Source: Candidatus Limnocylindria bacterium (GTDB taxonomy: Bacteria; Chloroflexota; Limnocylindria; P2-11E). From it: a DNA stretch of 64,000 bases. Shown one piece after another: positions 52,656 to 60,219 of this stretch. Under the pieces are notes generated by a model, which did not search any database, was not told where the DNA came from, and saw nothing but the letters and a program-made list of their open reading frames with translations. The DNA lies in contig DATDEH010000039.1 in assembly GCA_036523395.1 (NCBI GenBank), forward strand, positions 1-64,000, in the 5' to 3' direction. Each line of letters opens with the position of its first letter. Position 1 is the first letter of the stretch. A program made the translations under genes and the position numbers.

Positions 52656-52934
52656 CTACGCGGTATTGATGAGCTCGGCGACCGGACCTCGCCAGGTCTG
52701 GAGGAAGTCGTGCGCGTCGAGGACGTCGTCCTTCGTGAAGGCCGGCGTCTTCACTCCGTCTTCGCGCTCGACGATCGCGACGCTTGACTCACCACACACG
52801 GTGCATGCGAGCTTCACGACGAGCGTCTGAGGCTCGGCCGTGATGCCGTGTACCGCGCAGCTGGCGAGTCGTGCGCCGCAGGCTGGGCACTCCATCGTGC
52901 GGATGCGCTCCAGGATGGCCCCGATCCAGTCCAC
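52656..52934 (-). CDS. Small zinc-ribbon protein
   Basis: 92 residues from GTG 52934. Two Cys pairs, CPACGARL and CTVCGE, about 35 residues apart, form a probable zinc ribbon, followed by a short acidic helical tail. No known function. ATG 52895 would start directly at the first Cys pair and GTG 52994 would add an unlikely N-terminus. It is 12 bases upstream of the SRPBCC gene on the same strand, so probably one unit. Confidence 0.65.
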   Translation of the reverse strand: MDWIGAILERIRTMECPACGARLASCAVHGITAEPQTLVVKLACTVCGESSVAIVEREDGVKTPAFTKDDVLDAHDFLQTWRGPVAELINTA

Positions 52935-53009
52935 AGCCGTTTCGACTGCAACTCCGGCGCCACAGCGCGGTGCGCTTGGCCGCAGAACGACCAAGCGCCC
53001 CCCCGCGGA

Positions 53010-53033
53010 GGCCCGTCAGAGTTGAGACGGGCC
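53010..53033. terminator. Stem-loop downstream of the tail-tube remnant
   Basis: GGCCCGTC (53010-53017), loop AGAGTTGA, GACGGGCC (53026-53033): a perfect 8-bp stem between the tail-tube remnant and the zinc-ribbon gene. No T-run follows, so termination is only possible. Confidence 0.45.
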
Positions 53034-53065
53034 CGGGTCTACGGGTCCGTGACCAGCCGCAGCCC

Positions 53066-53421
53066 TCATGGGAAGCCATTCGTCAGCGAGTAGCGCGCGA
53101 TGACTTGGTTCCTCTGATCAGAGATGACGATCGTCGCGTTCTTGTGCTCGAACTGCCCTGCGGCGATCCGGAACGCCCACTTCTGCAGCTCGCTGGCCCC
53201 GCTGAAGCCTTGCTTGAGCACGAGGTTCGGGTACTTCATTCGACGACCTCGATCTCGATGCTGAGACCCGAGACGGAACGGAAAAACGCGGTCGGCATGC
53301 CGTCGAACGTGATCGCGACCTGGAGCGCCGAGAGACGGATCTCATCGTTGCGCGCGGGCGCTCCGGAAGCCGCGGTCCCGAGGACCAGCCGCGTGGCGGA
53401 GAGACTAGAGCCCGGGCTCAC
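53066..53421 (-). pseudogene. Remnant of a gp19-type (phage/contractile injection) tail tube protein
   Basis: Two short minus-strand frames match consecutive parts of T4 gp19-like tube proteins. Frame A (GTG 53421 to 53236) ends with FFRSVSGLSIEIEVVE; frame B (ATG 53239 to 53066) gives KYPNLVLKQGFSGASELQKW then ATIVISDQRNQVIARYSLTNGFP and stops. In intact homologues a Gly-rich loop of about 15 residues (around REGG...KLPG) joins these, and a further C-terminal part follows NGFP. Here the loop is deleted with a frame change and the C-terminus is lost. No sheath, baseplate or other injection genes are present. GTG 53421 overlaps the upstream gene. Confidence 0.6.
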
Positions 53422-53885
53422 CCCGGCGTCGCGTCCTCCGTCGGGAAGGCGCCGATGAGCGCGCCGGCAACGCGCGCGTCCGAGACCAGCTCTTCCCACA
53501 CGCGCTCGAGGGTGTTCGCGTCCGGCCCGTCTTCACCGCGGCGGCGGGCGAGGAGCAGGAGCGCGCACGCTCGCAGCGACGGCGCGGCGACGATGACGCC
53601 GTCCGGACCGCGGCCGGTGCTTTCGGCATGCGGCGCGGCGCGATGCGCGGCGATGTACTCGTCGATGTCGTCCGGCGGCGTGCCGAGCAGCGGAGAGCCA
53701 TCGGCCAGCAGGATCGACACGACGTCGTACGGGGTCATGGTGTGGTTCGCGACGCCGCGGCCGCCGACGTAGAGAACGTCACTCAGTCGCAGCGTGATGC
53801 GTCCCTCTGGCGCGAGGGCGTCGGCGCGGGCCAGGATCCGTGTGGCGACTGTCAATTCGGTAGCGGGCTGCTCGCGGATCAGCAC
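53418..53885 (-). CDS. Class II aldolase/adducin-like N-terminal domain protein
   Basis: 155 residues. ATRILARADALAPEGRITLRLSD, TPYDVVSILLADGSPLLGTPPDDIDEYIAAHRA follow the N-terminal pattern of class II aldolase/adducin proteins (normally GHVSVR and TPxDLV), but the metal-binding HTHP region that should come next is absent and the C-terminus is short. It may be an inactive relative. Start GTG 53885; the end overlaps the tail-tube remnant (GTGA). The function is unknown. Confidence 0.5.
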   Translation of the reverse strand: MLIREQPATELTVATRILARADALAPEGRITLRLSDVLYVGGRGVANHTMTPYDVVSILLADGSPLLGTPPDDIDEYIAAHRAAPHAESTGRGPDGVIVAAPSLRACALLLLARRRGEDGPDANTLERVWEELVSDARVAGALIGAFPTEDATPG

Positions 53886-53940
53886 CTCTGTAGCGTGGCA
53901 CGGCGTGGAACCAGAGTGCCAGTCCGCTCGTCCTACTGGC

Positions 53941-54288
53941 ATGCGCCCGATGCTCCTCGCCCTCACGCTGCTCGTCGCCTCCGCCTGCGGCGGCGGTGCG
54001 ACCGATCGCGTCGCGGACATCGCCGGCATCGTGACCAGCGTGAGCGGGCGCACCGACGGCGTCTCGGTGCTCGTCGAGTCCGACCCTTCGACGCCGACCG
54101 GCGGCGCGAAGGCTTCCGTCGCGGTGACGAGCGGAACGCGGATCACCCGTCGTGCTCAGGGCGGCGACGTCGCGGCGACCGCGCGCGAGCTCATTCCCGG
54201 TGTGCAGGTCGAGGTCTGGTTCGATGGACCGGCCGCGATGTCCTACCCCATCCAGGCCAAAGCCCTGGCCGTGGTGATCGTCCGCTAG
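53941..54288 (+). CDS. Small lipoprotein, DUF3221-like
   Basis: 115 residues. The signal and lipobox (LLVASAC, Cys16) are followed by a small beta-domain: IAGIVTSVSG, VLVESDPS, SVAVTSGTRITRR and ELIPGVQVEVWFDGPAAMSYPIQAKALAVVIV. The last block resembles DUF3221/YobA-type lipoproteins. Probably on the outer membrane face of the cytoplasmic membrane. ATG 53941; the stop shares CTAG with the convergent SRPBCC gene. Confidence 0.75.
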   Translation: MRPMLLALTLLVASACGGGATDRVADIAGIVTSVSGRTDGVSVLVESDPSTPTGGAKASVAVTSGTRITRRAQGGDVAATARELIPGVQVEVWFDGPAAMSYPIQAKALAVVIVR

Positions 54289-54716
54289 CTCTCTCCGAAC
54301 CGCTTTCGCAGCGCGGCCATCGTGCCATCGATCGTGCGGTGGTGGCCGACGATGTAGCGAGAAACGAAGCGGAAGAACGCGTTGTAGATCTCGCCGTTCT
54401 CCGTGATCGTCAGCGTGCTTCCTTCGGACGTGGCCGCGATCTCGCTTGTCCACGTGCCGCCGAAGTCCTTCTCCCCGACGACACGGCGGACAAGTCGCGC
54501 CGGCGGACGGGTCTCGATCGTCTCGAACTTCACGTCCCCCACCCCGCGCGAGGACAGCAGCGACGGATCGTTGATCGCGGCCCACACATCCTCTGCGGGA
54601 CGGCGGAACGTCGCGCTTCGGCTGGCGACGTGCGCCACGGGCAGCGACCTTCCCGCGAGCGTGATCCCCACGAGGATCAGAAAGAGCACGACGATGATTC
54701 CGACGGCGACGTCCAC
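54285..54716 (-). CDS. Membrane-anchored SRPBCC protein
   Basis: 143 residues. An N-terminal hydrophobic helix (VGIIVVLFLILVGITLAG, about 5-22) is followed by an SRPBCC fold: ATFRRPAEDVWAAINDPSLL, GGTWTSEIAATSEGSTLTITENGEIYN and a C-terminal helix. It likely shields or carries a hydrophobic ligand at the membrane. GTG 54716 has TAGGCT eight bases upstream. The longer frame would overlap the divergent sigma factor gene and is rejected. Confidence 0.8.
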   Translation of the reverse strand: MDVAVGIIVVLFLILVGITLAGRSLPVAHVASRSATFRRPAEDVWAAINDPSLLSSRGVGDVKFETIETRPPARLVRRVVGEKDFGGTWTSEIAATSEGSTLTITENGEIYNAFFRFVSRYIVGHHRTIDGTMAALRKRFGES

Positions 54717-54724
54717 GGCGGGGA

Positions 54725-54730
54725 AGCCTA
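54725..54730 (-). promoter_or_regulatory. -10-like element for the SRPBCC gene
   Basis: Minus-strand TAGGCT ends eight bases before GTG 54716. Confidence 0.4.
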
Positions 54731-54808
54731 GCCGGGTCCTGGTGGCAGTGCGAGACAATCGGCTCTGTCCGTCACATTTGGCGGCCCGGCGGTGCTTTGA
54801 AGGAAGAG

Positions 54809-55339
54809 ATGGAAGTGGCTGAGCGTCTGCGTCTGGGAACGGTCCCGGGCCAGGGCTTGCCGCCGGCCTTCGAAGAGCTCTTCCGGAAGGAGTACGCCAG
54901 GGTGGTCGCGATCGCTCAGCGCGTGGTCGCCGACGCCGATGAGGCGGAGGACGTCGCACAGGACGTCTTCGTGTCCTTCTATCGCAAGCATCCCGCGGAA
55001 GCGCACTACGCCGCGCCGTGGCTCTACGCCGCGGCCGCGCACACCGCACTCAACGTCCTGCGCTCGCGCGAGCGACGCGGCAAGCGGGATGCGGTCGAGG
55101 CGCTGCGCCGCGACACGCAGGTACCGGATCCCGCGCAGGCCGCAGAGACGGCCGAGACCAGGTCCGAGGTCCGCGCGGCGCTCGGGCGTCTTCCGGACCG
55201 CAGCGCCGCGCTTCTGGTCCTTCGTTACAGCGGGCTCAGCTATGAGGAGATCGCGGCCGCGCTCGGGCTCCGGCAGTCGAGTATCGGAACGCTGCTTCGC
55301 CGAGCCGAGGACGCGTTCCGCAAGGAGGTCACGAAATGA
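54809..55339 (+). CDS. ECF-type RNA polymerase sigma factor
   Basis: 176 residues. Region 2 (about 22-88): FEELFRKEYARVVAIAQRV, DEAEDVAQDVFVSFYRK, PWLYAAAAHTALNVLRSR. Region 4 (about 125-172): LPDRSAALLVLRYSGLSYEEIAAALGL and SSIGTLLRRAEDAFRKE. It would direct polymerase to its own regulon. ATG 54809 (or TTG 54797) follows AAGGAAG. The stop overlaps the next gene by ATGA, the usual sigma/anti-sigma coupling. Confidence 0.9.
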   Translation: MEVAERLRLGTVPGQGLPPAFEELFRKEYARVVAIAQRVVADADEAEDVAQDVFVSFYRKHPAEAHYAAPWLYAAAAHTALNVLRSRERRGKRDAVEALRRDTQVPDPAQAAETAETRSEVRAALGRLPDRSAALLVLRYSGLSYEEIAAALGLRQSSIGTLLRRAEDAFRKEVTK

Positions 55340-56349
55340 GTGACATAGAGGAAATGCTTTCGGTCACAGAGGCGAAGGTCGATACGGAGCGGGCGCTCGC
55401 GCGACTGCGCGCGCGCGTCGATGCTGAACGCATCGCACCGGTGAGTCGAGGCGCGTCCGCGCCACGCCGGGTCGCGGTGAACATCTGGGTCCGTGGACTC
55501 GCGGCGGCAGCGACGGTCGCGCTCGTCGCGACGCTGCTCACGCTGAGCGGCCTCGCCGAGACGATCCTCACGATCTTCGAGCCCAAGCAGCTCGTGGCGG
55601 TGCCGATCACCTCCACAGACCTGAGCAGTGCCTCGAGCTTTGGCGCGTACGGGACGCTGACCTGGACGGAGCAGCCCCGGCCTTACGACGTGCCCGACAT
55701 CCGCACGGCGGCGCGTGAGAGCGGCATGACCGTGCTGACTCCCGGGAATCTGCCAGCGGGCGTTGGCGCGCCGCGCTACGGAGTCATGCCGAAGACAACG
55801 GCGACCTTCACCTTCAGCGCCGCGAAGACCACGCAGGCGGCCGCTGCGCAGAAACGCACACCACCGCCGATGCCGGCGAACATCGACGGGAGCAAGCTTT
55901 TCATCACCGGCGGACCCGCGGTCGTCGCGTTCTACGACGACGGCACGAGCACGACCGGTGCGTCCGGGGCGACCGGTGCATCCGGGGCAAGCCCGTTCTC
56001 GGCCATGCCAAAGCTGATCGTCGCGCAGGGTAGGCCCCCGGTGGTGCAGTCCGATGGCGTGACCGTCGATCAGCTCCAGAACTATCTGCTGGCGCAGCCG
56101 GGCATCTCGCCGCAGCTCGCGGCGCAGATCCGCGCGATCAAGGATCCCTCGAGCACGCTTCCGGTCCCGATCCCGGTCGACATGGCCACCTCGAAGAAGA
56201 TCACCGTTCAGGGCGTTGAGGGCATCTTCGTCGGTGATTCGACCGGCCTGGGCAGCGCACTGATCTGGCAGAAGGACGGGATCGTCTACGGCGTGGCTGG
56301 AGCACTCACGGAACAGCAGGTCCTGGCGGTGGCAAACTCGCTCCATTGA
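55336..56349 (+). CDS. Membrane protein, probable anti-sigma factor
   Basis: 337 residues. A short cytoplasmic N-terminal part (about 1-48, DTERALARLRARVDAERI) precedes one transmembrane helix (about 50-72, VRGLAAAATVALVATLLTLSG) and a large extracytoplasmic domain with a Gly/Ala/Ser-rich linker (TTGASGATGASGASP). Topology, ATGA overlap with the sigma gene and position fit an anti-sigma factor, but the zinc anti-sigma motif (HxxxCxxC) is not seen. It could instead be a DUF4367-like domain protein. The stop overlaps the ABC ATPase gene (TTGA). Confidence 0.7.
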   Translation: MSDIEEMLSVTEAKVDTERALARLRARVDAERIAPVSRGASAPRRVAVNIWVRGLAAAATVALVATLLTLSGLAETILTIFEPKQLVAVPITSTDLSSASSFGAYGTLTWTEQPRPYDVPDIRTAARESGMTVLTPGNLPAGVGAPRYGVMPKTTATFTFSAAKTTQAAAAQKRTPPPMPANIDGSKLFITGGPAVVAFYDDGTSTTGASGATGASGASPFSAMPKLIVAQGRPPVVQSDGVTVDQLQNYLLAQPGISPQLAAQIRAIKDPSSTLPVPIPVDMATSKKITVQGVEGIFVGDSTGLGSALIWQKDGIVYGVAGALTEQQVLAVANSLH

Positions 56350-57254
56350 TCGACGCGCCCGCGATCCGCACCCAGGAGCTGACGAAGCGGTACGGGAGCA
56401 TCAACGCGCTCGCCGGTCTGACGATGACCATCCCGCGCGGCGACATCTTCGGGTTCCTCGGACCGAACGGCGCGGGCAAGACGACCGCGGTGAAGCTCCT
56501 GCTCGGACTGACGCCGCCGACGTCAGGTGACGCGGAGGTCCTCGGCGCGCCGATCGGCGACCGCGAGGCGCTCCGCCGCGTCGGGTACCTCCCCGAGCTG
56601 TTCCGCTACCAGTCCTGGCTGACCGCGCGCGAGGTCCTGGCGCTGCACTGCGAGCTCGCGGGTATCGACCGCGCGGCGTGGCAGCGCGAGATCGAAGACG
56701 CGCTCGCGATCGTCGGGCTCTCCGATCGCGGATCGGGTCGTGTCGGGACGTTCTCCAAGGGGATGCAGCAGCGGATCGGTCTCGGTGTCGCGCTCCTCGG
56801 CGCACCCGACCTGGTCGTCCTCGACGAGCCGACCAGCGCGCTCGATCCCGTCGGCCGCCACGACGTGCGCGAGATCATCCGCGGGCTTGGCGAGCGCGGC
56901 ACGACGGTCTTCCTCAACTCGCACCTGTTGAGCGAGGTGGAACAGGTCTGTCACCGCGTCGCGATCGTCGATCGCGGCCGCGTCGTCGCGGAGGGCACGC
57001 TCGATGAGCTCCTCGGCGGCGACACCGTGCGCATCCGCGCAACGGGCCTCGATCGCGCGGCAAGAACGGGCCTGGCGCGCCACGGGCGGCTCGACGACGA
57101 AGGCGATTGGCTGGTCATACGCGGGATCGACGGCGAACGTGTGCCTGAGATCGTCGCCGAGATCGTGCGGCTGGGCGGTCATGTCTACGCGGTCGAGCCT
57201 CGGCATGAGTCGCTCGAGGACCGCTTCCTCCGCCTTCTCGGACAGCCCAACTGA
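56346..57254 (+). CDS. ABC exporter ATPase (ABC-2 type)
   Basis: 302 residues. Walker A GPNGAGKTT (about 39-47), signature FSKGMQQR near 137, Walker B LVVLDEPTSALD near 157 and switch His in NSHLLSEVE. The C-terminal regulatory part ends ESLEDRFLRLLG. TTG 56346 overlaps the anti-sigma gene stop. Together with the next gene it forms an ABC-2 exporter, common in sigma-factor controlled drug or envelope stress operons; the cargo is unknown. Confidence 0.92.
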   Translation: MIDAPAIRTQELTKRYGSINALAGLTMTIPRGDIFGFLGPNGAGKTTAVKLLLGLTPPTSGDAEVLGAPIGDREALRRVGYLPELFRYQSWLTAREVLALHCELAGIDRAAWQREIEDALAIVGLSDRGSGRVGTFSKGMQQRIGLGVALLGAPDLVVLDEPTSALDPVGRHDVREIIRGLGERGTTVFLNSHLLSEVEQVCHRVAIVDRGRVVAEGTLDELLGGDTVRIRATGLDRAARTGLARHGRLDDEGDWLVIRGIDGERVPEIVAEIVRLGGHVYAVEPRHESLEDRFLRLLGQPN

Positions 57255-58114
57255 TGCTCGCACTCACCATCGCGCGACTTCAGCTTCAGGAGCTGCTGCG
57301 GCGTCGACTCTTCCTCGTGCTGCTGCTCCTCACGGTCGTGGTCATCTCGCTCACGACCTGGGGCTTCTCGCGCATCCCGAGCCTCGGTGACTCACGCGGG
57401 CGGCCGATGACGGCGGTCGAGATCGCCGCGATCGCTTCGCAGTTCCTGATCCTGGTGATGTTCATGTTCAGCTTCGTGCTCGCGTTCTCGGCCGTGTTCG
57501 CGGCTTCGCCCGCGATCTCTGCCGAGGTCGAGTCCGGGATCACGCTCGCACTGCTCGCGCGTCCGATCACGCGGCTCGAGTACGTCGTCGGCAAGTGGCT
57601 CGGCCTCGTCGCGACGGTCCTCATCTACGCGGTGCCCGCGGCCACCGTGCAGATGGTGCTCGTGCAGTTCGTCGTCGGATACTCCGCACCGCACCCGATC
57701 GAGTTCCTCGCATTCGTGATCGGCGAGGCCATCGTCCTCGTCACGCTGTCGCTGCTCCTCTCCACGCGTTTCGCCGGCATGGTCGGTGGCGTGAGCGGAC
57801 TCATCATCTGGGGACTCGCCTGGATGGGCGGCATCGTGGGCGGCATCGGCCTCGTGTTCGAGAACGCGACCCTCACGCACGTCGGGACCGCATCGAAGCT
57901 CATCCTGCCGACCGATGGCCTCTGGCGCGGCGCGGTGTGGAGCCTCGAGCCCGCGTCGCTCATCGCCGCGTCGCGCGCAGCCGGCGCCGCGGCGGCTGCG
58001 AATCCCTTCTTCGCGGCAGACCCACCGCCTCCCGCGTATGTCGCATGGTCCGTCATCTGGATCACCGGGATGCTCGGGCTCGCTGTTTGGAGCTTCATGC
58101 GGAAAGAGCTGTGA
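57254..58114 (+). CDS. ABC-2 type transporter permease
   Basis: 286 residues, six hydrophobic segments. The N-terminal cytoplasmic helix LTIARLQLQELLRRRLF is followed by helices near 18-35, 60-85, 115-140, 145-165, 175-200 and 262-280. ISAEVESGITLALLARPITRLEYVVGKWLG between helices 2 and 3 is the signature of this permease family. ATG 57254 overlaps the ATPase stop (TGATG). It is the membrane half of the exporter. Confidence 0.9.
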   Translation: MLALTIARLQLQELLRRRLFLVLLLLTVVVISLTTWGFSRIPSLGDSRGRPMTAVEIAAIASQFLILVMFMFSFVLAFSAVFAASPAISAEVESGITLALLARPITRLEYVVGKWLGLVATVLIYAVPAATVQMVLVQFVVGYSAPHPIEFLAFVIGEAIVLVTLSLLLSTRFAGMVGGVSGLIIWGLAWMGGIVGGIGLVFENATLTHVGTASKLILPTDGLWRGAVWSLEPASLIAASRAAGAAAAANPFFAADPPPPAYVAWSVIWITGMLGLAVWSFMRKEL

Positions 58115-58692
58115 TCCGCGACCGGCACCTGATCCTCGTCAAGCACGCGGTGCCTCAAGTGGATGTCGAGACACCGGCGCACGAGTGGCGTCTGCATCCC
58201 GAAGGCGAGGCGGCTGCTGTCGTGTTGGCCGAACGCCTCGTCCGCGCCCGCTACACGGCGGAGAGGATCGTGGCGAGCACCGAGCCGAAGGCGACGCAGA
58301 CCGGCTCGATCATCGCTGAACGCCTGCGGCTGCCGTTCTCGACGGTGGATGGGCTTCACGAGCACGACCGCCGCGCCGCCGGCTTCCTCGAGCGCAAAGT
58401 GTTCGAGGCGCGCATGCGCGATCTGTTCGCGCATCCGGACCAGGTCGTGTTCGGGAGCGAGTCCGCATCTGCGGCACTCACGCGATTCACGGCCGCCGTC
58501 GATCGTGTGATCAGTGAGAACGCCAGCGACGGCGACGTCGTCATCGTGACCCACGGGACCGTGATGTCGCTCTTCGTCGCCAAGCGTTCGCATGTGGACG
58601 CTAGGGAGCTCTGGGCTTCGCTCGGGCTGCCTTCGTACATCGCGCTCGAGCTGCCGAACTACCGGATCATCGAGGTCGTCGCGTCGATCTAG
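58111..58692 (+). CDS. Histidine phosphatase family protein
   Basis: 193-residue phosphoglycerate-mutase-like protein. The catalytic start is LILVKHAVP instead of the usual L-V-R-H-G, with His12 kept and Arg replaced by Lys; a Ser/Thr-Glu pair STEPKATQT follows near 60, and the second catalytic His is in IVTHGTVMSL near 150. The K-H-A form occurs in some family members. GTG 58111 overlaps the permease stop, so it belongs to the sigma/ABC operon. Substrate is unknown. The stop shares CTAG with the convergent remnant. Confidence 0.85.
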   Translation: MIRDRHLILVKHAVPQVDVETPAHEWRLHPEGEAAAVVLAERLVRARYTAERIVASTEPKATQTGSIIAERLRLPFSTVDGLHEHDRRAAGFLERKVFEARMRDLFAHPDQVVFGSESASAALTRFTAAVDRVISENASDGDVVIVTHGTVMSLFVAKRSHVDARELWASLGLPSYIALELPNYRIIEVVASI

Positions 58693-58847
58693 CTTCCGTG
58701 CTTGCGCACTGGGTAGCGCAGGTGCGTGACGCCGACGCCCGGGATCACCGTCGGGTTGCCAAGGACCGCTGGCGTTCCCACGCCATCACTCCGGTGGGCG
58801 ACGAAGCCGTCGAGCGACATAGACATGATCGCGACGACCTTCGACAT
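58689..58847 (-). pseudogene. Dihydrofolate-reductase-family gene reduced to both ends
   Basis: A 52-codon frame begins SKVVAIMSMSLDGFVA, the N-terminus of the RibD-C/dihydrofolate reductase family, and ends LGNPTVIPGVGVTHLRYPVR, its C-terminal strand. Family members have about 190 residues, so some 140 central residues, including the NADPH-binding core, are missing, with the frame kept. ATG 58847 overlaps the stop of the MFS gene (TGATG). A shortened functional protein is unlikely; this looks like an internal deletion. It could also be an assembly artefact. Confidence 0.75.
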
Positions 58848-60091
58848 CAAGAAGGGCGGGCTGCCGCTGGCGATCGCAGCGTTGTGGCCGAGCGCATCAG
58901 GAGCACGGTGGTCGCGGCCATGAGGATCGCCGCGAGGAGATAGGGCGCGCCGGGCAGGCCGAGTCCCGCAAGCGGGCCGACGAACAGCGCGAAGGTCCCG
59001 GTGTAGAGCCCGGGGGTCACCAGCGTGACCATCGATCGCAGCGCCGTCAGCGCGCCCTGCAGCTGGCCCTGCTCGTTCGGCTGCACCTCGCGTGTCGCGA
59101 TCGATTGGAACGGTCCGCCGGAGAGTCCGGCGAGCGAGTAGATCGGCAGCGCGCCCAGGAGCAGCCAGGTCGTGGGCGCGAAGGCGAAGAGCAATTCAGA
59201 GGTGATGCCGAATCCGAGCCCCGTGAGGAGCGCGTTGAAATCGCCAAGCCGCTTCACAACCGGACCGACGAGGAAACCATTCACGAGAAGGCTCGCCGCG
59301 CCGACGATCGCGAGTGACACGCCGATGGCTCGCTCGTCGAAGCTGAACCGGTACGTGGTGTAGAGGACCCAGGTGTTCGGGATCGCGTCGTGCGCGAGGA
59401 ACGCGAAGAGCATCGCGACCGTGAGCGACATCAGCACCGGTCGAGAGCCGAGGAAGCGCACCGCGCCGATGGGGTTCGCGGCGTGGAGCCGGAACGGGCT
59501 GCGCCGGTCCGCGGGTAGGGACTCGGGAAGGATGAGCGCGCCGTAGACGAAGTTCGCGATCGACAGCGCCGCCGCGGCCCAGAACGGCGCGCGCAGATCG
59601 ACCGCGCCGAGGAGACCGCCGATCGCGGGGCCGACGATGAACCCGATGCCGAAGGCCGCGCCGAGCAAGCCGAAGCGCGCGGCCCGTTCCTGCGGCGGTG
59701 TCACGTCGGCGACGTACGCGCCGGAGATGCTGTACGACGCCGAGGTGGCGCCGGAGACAAGGCGACCGAGGAACAGGATGGGGATGGTCGGCGCGACAGC
59801 CATGACGATGTAGTCGAGACCAAGGCCGAGGTTGGAGAGCAGGATCACCGGACGGCGCCCGAATCGGTCGGAGAGCGCGCCCTGCACCGGCGAGAAGATG
59901 AACTGCATCAGCGCGCCCGCTGTCCCGAAGATTCCGAAGATCGCCGCTGCGCCCGCCATGTCGCCGCCCTGCAGCTTCAGGATGAGCTGCGGGAACACCG
60001 GGATGATGATCCCGAACGAGACCATGTCGAGTAGGACTGTGATGAAGATGAACATGAACGCCGCGCGCGTCTTCGTGATCACACGCGGCAT
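58847..60091 (-). CDS. MFS transporter, TetA-like (DHA1 type)
   Basis: 414 residues, twelve helices. The N-terminal part FIFITVLLDMVSFGIIIPVFPQL is typical of the TetA/DHA1 group, motif A is GALSDRFGRRPVIL (about 71-84), and the motif C-like GPAIGGLLG lies near 140. It would export a drug-like or other amphiphilic compound by proton exchange. It is not next to a regulator; the TetR gene at 21764 is too far away to assume a link. The downstream DHFR remnant overlaps its stop. Confidence 0.9.
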   Translation of the reverse strand: MPRVITKTRAAFMFIFITVLLDMVSFGIIIPVFPQLILKLQGGDMAGAAAIFGIFGTAGALMQFIFSPVQGALSDRFGRRPVILLSNLGLGLDYIVMAVAPTIPILFLGRLVSGATSASYSISGAYVADVTPPQERAARFGLLGAAFGIGFIVGPAIGGLLGAVDLRAPFWAAAALSIANFVYGALILPESLPADRRSPFRLHAANPIGAVRFLGSRPVLMSLTVAMLFAFLAHDAIPNTWVLYTTYRFSFDERAIGVSLAIVGAASLLVNGFLVGPVVKRLGDFNALLTGLGFGITSELLFAFAPTTWLLLGALPIYSLAGLSGGPFQSIATREVQPNEQGQLQGALTALRSMVTLVTPGLYTGTFALFVGPLAGLGLPGAPYLLAAILMAATTVLLMRSATTLRSPAAARPS

Positions 60092-60219
60092 TCTCTCAAG
60101 GTCAGCTCAGGCGCGCGCGTCAGTGTGTCGAACGACATGTTCAACAACTTACCAAGTAACATCGGTAACAGGTGCCATCTTGAAACGCGGCACCCGGTAT
60201 GCGAGGTAGTTACTTCGAA
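60092..60219. promoter_or_regulatory. Divergent control region between MFS and htpX-like genes
   Basis: Contains an inverted repeat TGTCG-AA-CGACA (60126-60137) and a cluster TTACC-AA-GTAAC-ATC-GGTAAC (60149-60169) with repeated GTTAC/GTAAC halves, which could be operators. TAGTTA (60207-60212) lies seven bases before the ATG at 60220. No regulator gene adjoins. Confidence 0.4.
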
